A stretch of DNA of 59,219 nucleotides from Longimicrobiales bacterium (GCA_029245345.1 JAQWPM010000010.1:7501-66719); one strand, 5' to 3'; shown: positions 25,758 to 35,366, counted from the stretch's first letter. The notes: generated by a model from the letters alone, not told the origin. Numbers and translations are program-made.

Positions 25758-26826
25758 TAATGTCCTCCGGTCGGACCCAACGACGCTCCGTTCCCGAAAT
25801 TCGGACCGCATCGAGCACTCTCTGATTCGCCAATCCATCGGCGAAGGTGGCACCCCGCGAGGGCTCCCGCCCTTCCCGGATCGCGGACGCGAGCTCCTGA
25901 AGAAGAGCCACGACCGAGACGTTCCAGACCCCTGCGTTCACCCCGGCGAGTTCCCCGTTCGGATCGGCGACACTGATGTCCTGGAACTCCTCACCCTCCT
26001 TGGCGAACTGAAGTTTCTCGTCGTCGTTGGACAGGATGATCGTTCCGCGTGAGCCACAGATCCGAGTCAGGTTACCCATGTTGTGGGCACCAACCCCGGA
26101 CATGAGTACCTGAGCGACAGCTCCCGACTCCATTTCGAGGGTGAAGTAGGCCACATCGTCTGCCGTCGCAGTCCACGGTCGACCCGTCTCCGGGTCCGTC
26201 CGATCAGGTATCATGACCTGCGCAGCACCACTGACCCACGCGACCTCGCCCAGCCACCATCGCAGAAGGTCTATCTGGTGGCTCCCATTGGCTCCGAGAC
26301 GCCCCCCTCCCATTTCCGCGAGGCTCCACCAGTCGCCTTCGCGACGACTCGCATGATCGGTCCAACTCTTCCCGACATTGGTGATGTCCACATGTCGAAT
26401 TTCACCCAGAGCTCCCTCCGAGATGAGCTCGGCGATACGCATGCGGTTGGGATTGAACCGGAGTTCATGGTCGATCATATGGACACGTCCTGCGGACTCA
26501 GCAGCCGCGAGCATCTGGGCCGCTTCCCCAGCATCCATGGCGGTGGGTTTCTCGCAGAGGACGTGGGCACCCCCGGCGAGAGCCATGAGCGTCTGAGGCT
26601 GGTGCAAGACCGTCGGCGTAGCGATGCACACGAGATCGAAATCGTGAGAGCCCAGCATCAACTTCCAGTCGTCGTAGGCGTGCGGAACGCAGAATTCCTG
26701 AGCCGCCTCACGGGCACGCTCAATCCGCGCCGAGGCCAGCGCCACGACCTCGGCTCCAGGCACGTGACGAAGGGCCGGCAGATAAGCAGCCTTCGCGAAG
26801 CTCGCCCCAATGATCCCAACCTTCAT
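25744..26826 (-). CDS. Gfo/Idh/MocA family NAD(P)-dependent oxidoreductase
   Basis: 360 aa. N-terminal Rossmann fold MKVGIIGASFAKAAYLP, the CEKPTA motif near residue 93, and a C-terminal beta-sheet domain with GSHQIDLLRWW. Cytosolic; the family oxidises sugars, inositols or amino-sugar-like alcohols. One of two paralogous Gfo/Idh genes in the arm (the other at 30359-31363). Confidence 0.85.
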   Translation of the reverse strand: MKVGIIGASFAKAAYLPALRHVPGAEVVALASARIERAREAAQEFCVPHAYDDWKLMLGSHDFDLVCIATPTVLHQPQTLMALAGGAHVLCEKPTAMDAGEAAQMLAAAESAGRVHMIDHELRFNPNRMRIAELISEGALGEIRHVDITNVGKSWTDHASRREGDWWSLAEMGGGRLGANGSHQIDLLRWWLGEVAWVSGAAQVMIPDRTDPETGRPWTATADDVAYFTLEMESGAVAQVLMSGVGAHNMGNLTRICGSRGTIILSNDDEKLQFAKEGEEFQDISVADPNGELAGVNAGVWNVSVVALLQELASAIREGREPSRGATFADGLANQRVLDAVRISGTERRWVRPEDISVGS

Positions 26827-26858
26827 GTACGATTCCTCATGTGCGTTTTATGAGCATT

Positions 26859-27767
26859 CTATGTGCGTTCCCGCAAGCGCGGGTCCAAAAAGTCCCGGAG
26901 CCAGTCGCCTAGGATGTTGAAACTCAGCACCGTCAGCATGATGGCCACACCTGGGAAGACCGCGAGCCACCACTTGTTGGCTATGAGCGTGTCACGGCTC
27001 TCCGCCAGCATGCTGCCCCAGGTAGGAACCGACGGAGGCACCCCGAGTCCGAGAAAGGAGAGCGCCGCTTCCGAGAGGATCACGGAAGCCACATTGAACG
27101 AGGCGATGACCGTGAGCGGGGCCAAGATGTTGGGCAGGATCGTCCGAAAGATGATGGACAGCGTGCTGTCCCCGAGAGCTCGGGCCGCTTCGACAAATTC
27201 CTTCTCTCTCAGAGAGAGCGTATCGGCTCGCACGATTCGGGCATACGTCACCCACTGCCCCACCCCGAGGACAAGGACGAGGTTCCAAACCCCAGCGCCC
27301 AGAACCACCAAAAACATGATCGCTAGGAGAATGAAGGGGAACGCGAGCTGGATATCACCCACGCGCATGATCAGATCGTCCACCCATCCCCCGAAGTACC
27401 CCGAAAGCAGCCCGGCCACGATCCCTATCGTCCCCCCAACGGTGATGGCGGCGATTCCTACCAGTAGCGAGACCCGGGCCCCAGAAAGGAGCCGGGAAAA
27501 GACGTCCCGGCCAAGCGCATCGGAGCCCAGCAGGAAGACGGAGCCATCCGGGCCTGCCGCCATGGGCTCGGCTAGCCGGAGAACGAGGTTCTGTCGATTT
27601 GGGTCGAGTGGGGCGAATAAAGGGCCGAACACAGCCGCAATCGATGCGGCGAGCAGGAAGATCACTGCAAATATCGGCCAGCGCGCCTCCACCATCACGC
27701 GAGCAGCCCGTCGGATTTCCCGCCGGAACGCGGTATCCCGGGCGGGCACGCTTAGATGATCGCTCAT
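26859..27767 (-). CDS. Dpp/Opp-type ABC transporter permease (DppC-like)
   Basis: 302 aa, six transmembrane segments, N-terminal extension ending RWPIFAVIFLLAASIAAVFG. Family motifs: LLGSDALGRDVFSRLLSGAR and the EAA loop EAARALGDSTLSIIFRTILP. Its start overlaps the DppB-like gene by 4 nt. Forms the inner-membrane channel with the DppB-like protein. Confidence 0.9.
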   Translation of the reverse strand: MSDHLSVPARDTAFRREIRRAARVMVEARWPIFAVIFLLAASIAAVFGPLFAPLDPNRQNLVLRLAEPMAAGPDGSVFLLGSDALGRDVFSRLLSGARVSLLVGIAAITVGGTIGIVAGLLSGYFGGWVDDLIMRVGDIQLAFPFILLAIMFLVVLGAGVWNLVLVLGVGQWVTYARIVRADTLSLREKEFVEAARALGDSTLSIIFRTILPNILAPLTVIASFNVASVILSEAALSFLGLGVPPSVPTWGSMLAESRDTLIANKWWLAVFPGVAIMLTVLSFNILGDWLRDFLDPRLRERT

Positions 27768-28753
27768 CCCCGTCCCTCCATCAGCTTCATTCTAGGATCA
27801 AGACGGACGTAGACGAGATCTACCACGAGGTTGAGCAAAATGAAGATCCCCGCCAGAAGAATGACCCCGGCCTGTACAAGGGGGATGTCCCGCTGATTGA
27901 TCGCGGCAAAGAGGAGGCGACCGATCCCCGGATAACTGAAGACCGTCTCCACGACCACCACCCCACCCAGCAGGAAGCCGAACTCGAGACCGATGATGGT
28001 CACGACCGGGAGCCACGCATTGCGCAGGGCGTGGTGAATCAGGACCCTCATCTCAGGAAGCCCTTTCGACCGAGCGGTCCGCACGTAGTCCTGCTCCATC
28101 ACCTCCAACAAAGAGGAGCGAATAAGGCGTGTGTTTCTCGCGAGAGAGTATGTCCCTACCGCGATCCCCGGAAGAATGAGGTGGAGGATTGTACGGGGAA
28201 GGTTCGAAATCGCCGTGCCGAAGTCTCCAGCCATCATGGGCGCGATGAACGGGACGTGTCCCGAGATGGGAAACCAGCGCAGGTAGAGCCCGAAGAAGAG
28301 GATCATCATGATCCCCAGCCAAAAGTTCGGAATCGACTGACCCAGCATGGCAAAGGTGGTTATAGACCCGTCCCACGCCGTCCCTCGATTGATCGCCGCC
28401 AGCACCCCCAGCGGGATGGCCAGGAGGAGCGCAATCACCATGGAAAAGATGGTTAGTTCGATTGTAGCCGGGAGCGCCTCCAGGACAATATCCATGGCAG
28501 GCTGCCGGTAGGAGAGGGACTGCCCGAAGTTGCCCCGGGCGAGGTCTCCCACGAAGCTCGCGTACTGAACATGGAGAGGCCGATCGAACCCTAGGGCCCG
28601 ACGGGTCGTTTCGATTTCCTCCTGGGATGCCCGCTCACTAACGAACAGGTACGTCGGGTCGCCTCCCGCTTGGAGCGCGAGAAAGGTTACCAGGGTCACA
28701 CCGATGACGACGACGATGCTCTGGAGAAGCCTCCGCAATATATATGATCCCAT
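27764..28753 (-). CDS. Dpp/Opp-type ABC transporter permease (DppB-like)
   Basis: 329 aa. Starts MGSYILRRLLQSIVVVIGVT, typical of DppB. Contains the EAA-type loop YVRTARSKGLPEMRVLIHHAL and ends LVYVRLDPRM. Coupled by a 4-nt overlap to the DppC-like gene and 28 nt after the binding-protein gene. Confidence 0.9.
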   Translation of the reverse strand: MGSYILRRLLQSIVVVIGVTLVTFLALQAGGDPTYLFVSERASQEEIETTRRALGFDRPLHVQYASFVGDLARGNFGQSLSYRQPAMDIVLEALPATIELTIFSMVIALLLAIPLGVLAAINRGTAWDGSITTFAMLGQSIPNFWLGIMMILFFGLYLRWFPISGHVPFIAPMMAGDFGTAISNLPRTILHLILPGIAVGTYSLARNTRLIRSSLLEVMEQDYVRTARSKGLPEMRVLIHHALRNAWLPVVTIIGLEFGFLLGGVVVVETVFSYPGIGRLLFAAINQRDIPLVQAGVILLAGIFILLNLVVDLVYVRLDPRMKLMEGRG

Positions 28754-28781
28754 CGAGCCTCCCTTTATGCCCGCACCGGGC

Positions 28782-30341
28782 TCACCTCAGCCCGGCTTCG
28801 AAGACCTCAACCCTCTCGTCTCGGCGAGCTTCCCATACGACCCGATTCGACACCCCGTAGAAGTCCGGTTGAAAGTACAGATGCACCCAGGGCCCATCGT
28901 CGTAGAACACTTGCAGCATTTCGTCGATGATCGAACGCGTCTCTTCGGGCGTCTCAGCGTCCGACAGGTCGGCCCAGCGGCTGAACCAGCGGTCGTCATC
29001 CCAGTGGGTGTAGTTGGTACTCGAGGCCACGTCGGCCATATCAGTCATGTCGTAGATGGGACTCCACAACCCCCCTCCCGTTCCGAGAAAGAAGAGCGGG
29101 CCCATGCTGCGCTCTCGGAGGAGAGGCGTGTAGACCGAGGCCCATTCCATGAGCTGCACATCTACATCGAGTCCCACGTCCTGCAGGTACTGGCCGATGG
29201 CTAAGACGATGTTCACGTCGTTCACATAACGCCCCTGTCCCGCTTGGAGCTGGATGGAAAAACGATTCCCGTCCGCGTCTCGGGCCCAACCCGCTTCGTC
29301 CAAAAGGCGCTCAGCGGTCGCGGGGTCGAACGGATACGGACTCAGGTTGGGATTGCCGAGCGGTGGATTGACCGGCCCCGTGGCACGCTCGCATTCGAAG
29401 CTGAGGAGTTGCCGGCAAATGGTCGGGACGTCCACGGCATACTGGAGGGCGCGCCGCACCCGGGCGTCCTGGATCGCATCCCCTCCCGGCTGCGCACGGG
29501 ACTCTTCCGATAGGTTGAATCCCAAGTACATGCGCCGGGTCCCCGAGACCACCCGTACCTCTGCGCGCCCCGAGTTATTGATGGCATCGACCTGCTCGGG
29601 GACCACGTTCGTGATGATGTCCACATTTCCGGCGATCAGTTCCGCCGTCCGAGTGGACGCTTCGGGAATGATTCGCCACACGATCTGCTGGAAGGTCCCG
29701 GGGTCTCGGACCTTCTCTAGCACCACTTCCGACCCTCGGGTCCAGGACGCCAGACGATAGGAACCCGACCCGACAGGGCCCGATGCCGCTTCATCGAGTG
29801 TCATCCTCTCATAGCTGTCCTTGCAGTGAATGTAGACTTCGGTGAGCAGGCCGAATGCGATGGGATTCTTCCGTGCCAGATTGATCTTAACCCGAAGATC
29901 GTCGATCACTTCGGCACCCCGGAACGCGATGGCGGTGAGGACGAAACCGGGCGTATTGCCCGTGAAGCGGTTCTCTGGGTCGACCACCCGATTGAAGGTG
30001 TACGCCACATCTTCTGCTGTCAGGGGCTCGCCATCGTGACAGGTCAGCCCGTCGCGCAGGGTGTAGATATAGGCCGTCCCGTCGTCCGAGACCTCCATGG
30101 TGTGGGCAAGCTCCGGCAGGTGCTCTCCGTCAGGGTTCAGAGAGAAGAGGCTGCCGAAAATGTGGCGGGCAATGTTGCCGTTATCCCGACTAGAGATCAT
30201 CCCCGGCTCGAAGGTCGTGATGTCGGCGCTAAGTCCGACCACGATGGTGTCAGGGGATCGTTCAGAGCAGCCGGTGACCAGGACAACGGTCCCCAGGAAT
30301 ACGGCGGCTTGGGCCAGATGCACTCGAAGTTTCATCGACAA
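28782..30341 (-). CDS. ABC transporter substrate-binding lipoprotein, family 5 (DppA/OppA-like)
   Basis: 519 aa. Leader ends TVVLVTGC, a lipobox. SBP family 5 landmarks: GNIARHIFGSLFSLNPDG, LRDGLTCHDGEPLTAEDVAY, a central DARVRRALQYAVDV, and the late AERLLDEAGWARDADGN. These proteins bind di/oligopeptides, but also opines, glutathione, nickel or ureide-like ligands, so the ligand cannot be read from family alone. It is the specificity component of the importer whose ATPases are at 46609-48584 on the other arm. Confidence 0.9.
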   Translation of the reverse strand: MSMKLRVHLAQAAVFLGTVVLVTGCSERSPDTIVVGLSADITTFEPGMISSRDNGNIARHIFGSLFSLNPDGEHLPELAHTMEVSDDGTAYIYTLRDGLTCHDGEPLTAEDVAYTFNRVVDPENRFTGNTPGFVLTAIAFRGAEVIDDLRVKINLARKNPIAFGLLTEVYIHCKDSYERMTLDEAASGPVGSGSYRLASWTRGSEVVLEKVRDPGTFQQIVWRIIPEASTRTAELIAGNVDIITNVVPEQVDAINNSGRAEVRVVSGTRRMYLGFNLSEESRAQPGGDAIQDARVRRALQYAVDVPTICRQLLSFECERATGPVNPPLGNPNLSPYPFDPATAERLLDEAGWARDADGNRFSIQLQAGQGRYVNDVNIVLAIGQYLQDVGLDVDVQLMEWASVYTPLLRERSMGPLFFLGTGGGLWSPIYDMTDMADVASSTNYTHWDDDRWFSRWADLSDAETPEETRSIIDEMLQVFYDDGPWVHLYFQPDFYGVSNRVVWEARRDERVEVFEAGLR

Positions 30342-30358
30342 ATATTCCTCTATTGTTC

Positions 30359-31363
30359 TTAGAGACTCACAGCCCCCTCGCCAGCGGAGGACCGAATGCA
30401 GGCTTCCACCATACGAAGAGAATTCAGATGATCAGTCCCCGGGCACGGGAGTGGTGCTTCGTCCCGGAGGTGGCCGACGAAATCCTGGAGAAGAGCTCGT
30501 GCATCGTCGACCCAGGGTTCCTCAGGGGCAAGAGGCACGGGGGTCAGCTCCGGGTCATCCCTTAACGCGTAGCTCAGCGATCCGAACATCTCCTCCTGCA
30601 CGGCAATCCCGCGCTGACACTCGGTCCGCCACTCGAATCCCATGTGTTGCCAGTTCCCAGCCCACGTTCCCTGGTAGGTGACTTCGGTCCCCCCGGCGAA
30701 GGTGATGAGTGCACCGACATTGGCATCGCCCTCGTACATAGACCACGAAGGGTTGAAGGTCCGGGCCGAGATGCAAACCGGCTCCACACCATAAACGAAG
30801 CGCATGAGGTCGAAGTGGTGAATCGCCTGCTCCCAGAGCATAGGTTGAGTCATGGTCAGTGGGTACTTGTTCAGTTTCGGGAGCTTCCCGTCTCGCCACC
30901 GCTCATACGTGAATCGGCCAAATTCCGGCTGACCCAGTCGCTCCGGAGAGAACAAATCCTTGAGCGCCCGAGTCACCTTGAGGTACCGAAAATTGAGTCC
31001 CACAGCGAGCGGGACACCGGCCTCGGCCGCGGCCGTCACATGTGACTCAGCGGCAGCAACGCTGTCGGCGAGCGGCTTCTCCGCCAAGATGGCGAGGCCG
31101 GCGGCACACGCGGCAGCCACCTGCGCGTGTCGTCCACCCGGTGGCGTGCAGAGAAGAGCAACGTCCGCGTCCGTTCCCTCTGCCACCTCCTCCAACGATG
31201 CGCCACCTACGGCCCCAGGCGTCTCCGCCACAGCCTCAGCAAGTCGGTTCGGATCCGTCTCCACGAGGCCCACCAAACGATAGTCCGAGTGCTCTTCCAA
31301 CACCCTCCGCCAAATGCGAGACCGGGCACCCAACCCAACCAAGATAAACCGGAGGGGAGTCAC
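30359..31363 (-). CDS. Gfo/Idh/MocA family oxidoreductase (second copy)
   Basis: 334 aa. FILVGLGARSRIWRRVLEEH at the N-terminus is a variant of the GxGxxG dinucleotide site, then ALLCTPPGGRHAQVA and ILAEKPLADSV with the catalytic Lys of the EKP motif. C-terminal domain contains WEQAIHHFDLMRFVYG. The start overlaps the stop of the upstream epimerase by 4 nt. Confidence 0.85.
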   Translation of the reverse strand: MTPLRFILVGLGARSRIWRRVLEEHSDYRLVGLVETDPNRLAEAVAETPGAVGGASLEEVAEGTDADVALLCTPPGGRHAQVAAACAAGLAILAEKPLADSVAAAESHVTAAAEAGVPLAVGLNFRYLKVTRALKDLFSPERLGQPEFGRFTYERWRDGKLPKLNKYPLTMTQPMLWEQAIHHFDLMRFVYGVEPVCISARTFNPSWSMYEGDANVGALITFAGGTEVTYQGTWAGNWQHMGFEWRTECQRGIAVQEEMFGSLSYALRDDPELTPVPLAPEEPWVDDARALLQDFVGHLRDEAPLPCPGTDHLNSLRMVEACIRSSAGEGAVSL

Positions 31364-32268
31364 GCCCGTACCTCTCGAGCCAGGAGCACCCGCAGACCAT
31401 CGTCCGGAGAAGTCCAGGCAAAATCGCGGAGCGCCGGGATGTCGCTAGGAACCATCGGTGGCTTGACCTTTCCCGTCGCCGAAGCTCTTACGGGATTCGG
31501 GCCGGAAAGCTGAGACGCGATGAGGGTGGCGAACGCAGAGTCGCTCAGTACGTGCGGACTCCCTAGATGGACAGGGCCCGCTGCGGCAGGACCATCCACG
31601 GTCCGCTCGAGCGCTGCCGCCAGGTCGGCGATGAAGGTCCAGTCGCGCCGGGGATCATCCGCTCGAACGGCGAGAGGGTGGCCTTCCCGGGCTGAATTCA
31701 CCCAACCGGCCACCTGTGACACACCCAATCGGCTGGGTCGGGCCGCCTCGCCGGGACCGAAGAGGTAGCCCAAACGCATTACATGGCCCGCCGTGTCCTT
31801 TTCGAGGGCCACCGGGACCAGCAACTCTGCCGCCCTCTTGGCTACGGCATAGGGGGACGTCCCTGTGGGCTGGTGGGCATCGGTGAGCCCTTCGTCGCCG
31901 TCCGAGAGTCCAAAGACTCCGGACGAGCTAAGAAAGACGAAGGCGGCCGGACGGGTCCGGGCGCTGTACTCCAAAACAGCCAGGAGAGGTCGGACATTCA
32001 GGGCGACATACGCCGCCGCTGTCACGCCGAGCGTCTCGGCGTCCGTAGTAGTCCACGCTGCGTGCACCACCAGGTCTACTCCTGGTAGATCCGACGGCAC
32101 CCCATCGGCGAGTTCAGCGGTAACCTGACGGATACCATCGTCCTCCCATGCCGCGTCGAACGAACGGTCCAGGCCGATCACCTCCCAATCGAGCCGAGCG
32201 AAGCCCAGGGCCAGAGCGTTTCCAACGAAGCCACCCGCTCCGGTAACCAGCACCCGACGTGGCTTCAT
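31360..32268 (-). CDS. NAD-dependent epimerase/dehydratase (extended SDR)
   Basis: 302 aa from ATG 32268, which overlaps the GntR gene's stop (ATGA). Motifs: RVLVTGAGGFVGNALALGFA, DLVVHAAWTT, VFLSSSGVFG and YAVAKRAAE (YxxxK). Cytosolic, unlike the Tat-exported epimerase at 19663. Confidence 0.85.
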   Translation of the reverse strand: MKPRRVLVTGAGGFVGNALALGFARLDWEVIGLDRSFDAAWEDDGIRQVTAELADGVPSDLPGVDLVVHAAWTTTDAETLGVTAAAYVALNVRPLLAVLEYSARTRPAAFVFLSSSGVFGLSDGDEGLTDAHQPTGTSPYAVAKRAAELLVPVALEKDTAGHVMRLGYLFGPGEAARPSRLGVSQVAGWVNSAREGHPLAVRADDPRRDWTFIADLAAALERTVDGPAAAGPVHLGSPHVLSDSAFATLIASQLSGPNPVRASATGKVKPPMVPSDIPALRDFAWTSPDDGLRVLLAREVRA

Positions 32269-32969
32269 TCCGGCCTCTCGGCGATGCTGACCGGATCGAA
32301 GTCGGTAAGGGCATTGGCATGCTCGGAGACGAGGCGGACCGCCTGCTCTACGTCGTTGGCCTCCAGCCCTTTCACGATGGGTGGGTGTGTTCCCGCGATG
32401 TCCGCCAGGTCGACTTCCAGATCGTTGCGAAGCGACATGACTTGATGAATACGCAGGTACAGCCCCGCCCATAGCTGCGCCAGTAATTGATGATCGCAGA
32501 GAAGGATGAGGGTTCGGTGGAAGGCCCCGTCCGCCGCAATCAGAGCCTCTCGGTCACCCGCCCCGGCCGCCTCTTCCATGGCCCTACAGGGTGCCCAAAG
32601 CGTGTCCACAGGGGTGCCGTTCTCCAGGATGCGGCGCACAGCCATCACCTCGAAGTGTTCTCGCATCTCGCAAATTTCAGCCACCTCTCGAACCGTCAGC
32701 GGCTTCACGCGTTTCCCCTTGTAGGCCGCGGTCTCTACCAGGCCATCATTCTCGAGGTCTTGGATCGCCTCTCGGATGGGCGCACGGCTTACGTTCAGCT
32801 GTTCGGCCAGGGCGGTCTCCACCAGCGCAGCCCCCGGACGGAGCTTGCCCGTGACGATTGCGGAGCGGAGGCGCTCGGCGACCTGCACCCTAAGGGGCGT
32901 CTGCTCGATTGGGCCTAGCGACGACGTAACTTCCGACTGCGCACCCTCGAGCTCGTCGGATTCAGCCAT
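32265..32969 (-). CDS. GntR-type regulator, FadR/FCD subfamily
   Basis: 234 aa from ATG 32969, seven bases into the end of the AllA-like gene. Winged helix: TPLRVQVAERLRSAIVTGKL, LVETALAEQLNVSRAPIREA and LENDGLVETAAYKGKRV. FCD effector domain: EICEMREHFEVMAVR with later Asp and His (DGAFHRTLI, HPPIV, SEHANAL) that bind a metal and organic-acid ligands in this family. As the only regulator within the island it probably controls both arms; FCD regulators usually bind TnGT/ACnA-type palindromes, and such a site occurs at 38645-38654. Confidence 0.9.
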   Translation of the reverse strand: MAESDELEGAQSEVTSSLGPIEQTPLRVQVAERLRSAIVTGKLRPGAALVETALAEQLNVSRAPIREAIQDLENDGLVETAAYKGKRVKPLTVREVAEICEMREHFEVMAVRRILENGTPVDTLWAPCRAMEEAAGAGDREALIAADGAFHRTLILLCDHQLLAQLWAGLYLRIHQVMSLRNDLEVDLADIAGTHPPIVKGLEANDVEQAVRLVSEHANALTDFDPVSIAERPE

Positions 32970-33459
32970 CTGCGTGTGCTCGTGTGGCGGGGGCCACACC
33001 GGTTACCTCGAGCGAGGAGATACTAGCGAAGACGTCGTCCTCGTCCCCGCCCCGCCACATAAGGACGGCGAAGCTTGCCTCGGCATCGAGTACAGAAATC
33101 CCGGCGTGCCATGTCCCTGGGTGGTAGGCTACGCCCATGGTGCCCTGGAGGACGAAGGCAAGCGCGCCTGCGGTGTCAGGGGCCCCAGCCTCGTCGGCCG
33201 GCATGACGGTCACTAGGTAGCGTGATACCCCCATTGGAAGAAAGAGCTGGGAGGCATGGGGGTGGCGCTCGACCGTTTCCAAGCGGACCGGGAGCGTCGA
33301 GGGAGCCACCCGATTCAGGTGGCACTGCTGCGAAAGACCGGGCACCGGCTCCAGCCACTGGCTGAACATCGACCGATCCCCCACTCCGGCCGGCGATTCG
33401 AGAAAGGTCCCGAACGGCGCAAACGCAGCCGGATCCGGGTCGCGAGCGACTAGGTGCAT
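32962..33459 (-). CDS. allA: Ureidoglycolate lyase (AllA) family protein
   Basis: 165 aa from ATG 33459, overlapping the PuuE-like stop by 10 bp; a longer reading is overlap noise. AllA landmarks: FAPFGTFLES, CHLNRVAPSTLPVRLETVER, HPHASQLFLPMG, and the cupin core GVAYHPGTWHAGISVL with the catalytic His residues. AllA cleaves (S)-ureidoglycolate to glyoxylate and urea, the last step of allantoin breakdown. No allantoinase, allantoate amidohydrolase or urease is seen nearby, so the enzyme may act on a related ureido or amide compound. Confidence 0.75.
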   Translation of the reverse strand: MHLVARDPDPAAFAPFGTFLESPAGVGDRSMFSQWLEPVPGLSQQCHLNRVAPSTLPVRLETVERHPHASQLFLPMGVSRYLVTVMPADEAGAPDTAGALAFVLQGTMGVAYHPGTWHAGISVLDAEASFAVLMWRGGDEDDVFASISSLEVTGVAPATRAHADG

Positions 33460-34370
33460 GCGCGCACCTCCGGGGGAGGCACCTGCGCACGCCAGTGAGC
33501 CGCGAGATCCCCACGCCGGCAGATCCACGTGTCGTCCCGATTCTCTATGTGTTCGATGAAAGCTCGGAGCCCCCCAATTCGACCGGGCTGCCCCAGGATG
33601 CGGGCGTGCATCCCTACGGACATCATCCGCGGGTGCACCGCGGCCTCCGAGGCGAGTTCCTCGAAGGCGTCGATGAGGAACTCTCCGAAGGCCCTCCCCG
33701 TCACGAGGGGGCCTCCCACGAGCTTCGCGTCGTTGGTTACCAGCGAGTACGGCACGACCAGGTGGGGCTGATCCGCCACCGAGACCCAGTAGGGCAGTTC
33801 GTCGTTGTAGGCGTCGCTGTCGTAGGTGAAGCCCCCGTGCTCGACGAGAAGCCGCCGCGTGACAGAGGACGGTGCGTAGCGGCAGTACCATCCTTCAGGA
33901 GCGCGGCCGACCAGTCGATGAATCGTATCGAACGCCCGGGTGATCTCATCTCGTTCCGTGGCCTCGTCGAGGAGGTAGTGCTCGATCCACCGCCTCCCGT
34001 GACACACCACGTCCCAATCGCTGTCGGCGACAGCCTGGGCCGCGGCAGGATTTCGCTCAAGGGCAAGCGCCGAGGCGAACACGGTGAGCGGCAGTTCCCG
34101 GTCGCGGAAGAGCCGGTATAACCGCCAGAACCCCACCCGACTCCCGTACTCGAACATGCTTTCCGCCCCGAGGTCCCTTTGGCCCACGGGCACCCGGGTC
34201 TGCGCCACCTCTGAAAGCGCTGCGTCGGAGCGTCCATCTCCATCCTCTAGGGAGTACTCCGACCCCTCTTCGTAATTCAGTACGAAATTTACGGCCACGC
34301 GTGCTCCACCCGGCCACCAGATATCCGGTGGGCTCGGGCCGTAGCCCACGAAGTCGCGTTGGGTCTCCAC
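33450..34370 (-). CDS. puuE: PuuE-type polysaccharide-deacetylase-fold amidohydrolase
   Basis: 306 aa. N-terminus RDFVGYGPSPPDIWWPGGAR and VAVNFVLNYEEGSEYS are characteristic of PuuE cofactor-independent allantoinases, as are VGFWRLYRLFRDRELPLTVF and DVVCHGRRWIEHY. The fold is NodB-like, but the family acts on cyclic ureides rather than chitin. Immediately followed by the AllA-like gene. Whether the substrate is allantoin or another cyclic amide is open. Confidence 0.8.
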   Translation of the reverse strand: METQRDFVGYGPSPPDIWWPGGARVAVNFVLNYEEGSEYSLEDGDGRSDAALSEVAQTRVPVGQRDLGAESMFEYGSRVGFWRLYRLFRDRELPLTVFASALALERNPAAAQAVADSDWDVVCHGRRWIEHYLLDEATERDEITRAFDTIHRLVGRAPEGWYCRYAPSSVTRRLLVEHGGFTYDSDAYNDELPYWVSVADQPHLVVPYSLVTNDAKLVGGPLVTGRAFGEFLIDAFEELASEAAVHPRMMSVGMHARILGQPGRIGGLRAFIEHIENRDDTWICRRGDLAAHWRAQVPPPEVRACT

Positions 34371-34372
34371 AA

Positions 34373-35365
34373 TCAGTCTCGGGTCCCTTCGACTTTACAG
34401 AAGAAGCAACACCAGTCCCCGGTGGTGACGTTGGGGAGTGCCCGCAGCCCGAAGAACATCCCATCCGCCGGCGCCTCGAGTTGGGCGAGCGTGTCTCCGA
34501 ACACATTTACGATCCGCGCAATCGGATCGCCCTTCGCCATCATGGTGAGGAACTCGACGCCCGGCTCCGGAATGAAGATCCCGGACGCAGGAGCGAGGAG
34601 CGCCTCCTGCTGACCCCGGTAGCGCGGTGACGGATACAGCGCCTCGCCAGGATACATCTCGTAGTGTCGTAGGATGTTGAGGATGCTGTCGGCCAGCTCA
34701 CGACCCACGCGAGCGAACGCGGAGGGAGAGGTCGCGGAACGTCCACCAAGCTCCACGGTGATGCCGACCTTCCCGAGCTCCTTCATGTACGCCATGGGAC
34801 TTCCCGACGGGTTGAAGGAGGACATGATGCACCCCCAACCCACGCCCATGGCCGTCGCTAACTCCACCGACTCGGGCCGCTCGTCCACGAAGATGGCCTT
34901 GTCGAGGAAGGAGTGGGATCCACCCGAATGAATCGAGATCTCCAGATCCGCGACAGGTCCCATGGCGGCCGCATGGGCGGCAGCCACGCGCTCGCTGAGG
35001 TAGCCGGCGGGGTTCCCCGGATAAATCCGGTTCATGTCGTAGGCGAAGGTGTCCGCCGGGTTGCCTCGCTGCGCCGCCTCGAAGGCCGGAACATTCAACA
35101 CCGGGCAGAGGACGAGCGTCCCCGACAATTGTGCTGGGTCCACCTCCGCAAGCGCGATCTGACAGGCCAACGGCCCCTCTGGCTCATCGCCGTGGATCGC
35201 CCCATTGACCCAGAAGCAGGGCCCCTCGTTGGCCCCATTGGCGACCACGACGGGAATCTCGAGGGGGGTCCCCCCGGCAAGTTCGGTTACGGGAATCGCC
35301 CCACGGACAGCGGTCCCTGGCGCTGCGCTGGCGGTTCCTACGGTGACGGTACGGGTCGACGTCAT
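34373..35365 (-). CDS. Succinylglutamate desuccinylase/aspartoacylase family (M14-like) amidohydrolase
   Basis: 330 aa. Zinc site WVNGAIHGDEPEGPLA (HGDE), a mid-protein Arg in YDMNRIYPG, His in LEISIHSGG, and the catalytic Glu in GITVELGGRS. The C-terminal third (LLAPASGIFIPEPGVEF, KGDPIARIVNVFG) resembles the biotinyl-like barrel of this family. It removes N-acyl groups from amino acids. Two-base spacing to the PuuE-like gene. Confidence 0.85.
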   Translation of the reverse strand: MTSTRTVTVGTASAAPGTAVRGAIPVTELAGGTPLEIPVVVANGANEGPCFWVNGAIHGDEPEGPLACQIALAEVDPAQLSGTLVLCPVLNVPAFEAAQRGNPADTFAYDMNRIYPGNPAGYLSERVAAAHAAAMGPVADLEISIHSGGSHSFLDKAIFVDERPESVELATAMGVGWGCIMSSFNPSGSPMAYMKELGKVGITVELGGRSATSPSAFARVGRELADSILNILRHYEMYPGEALYPSPRYRGQQEALLAPASGIFIPEPGVEFLTMMAKGDPIARIVNVFGDTLAQLEAPADGMFFGLRALPNVTTGDWCCFFCKVEGTRD

Positions 35366-35366
35366 T

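Noticed and set aside
26863-27759. 298-aa plus-strand frame opposite the DppC-like permease
   Set aside because: Ser/Arg/Thr-rich antisense shadow with no motifs; the permease on the other strand is unmistakable.
33459-33891. Long extension of the AllA-like frame
   Set aside because: Runs antisense-like through the PuuE gene in another frame; ATG 33459 gives the standard family length.
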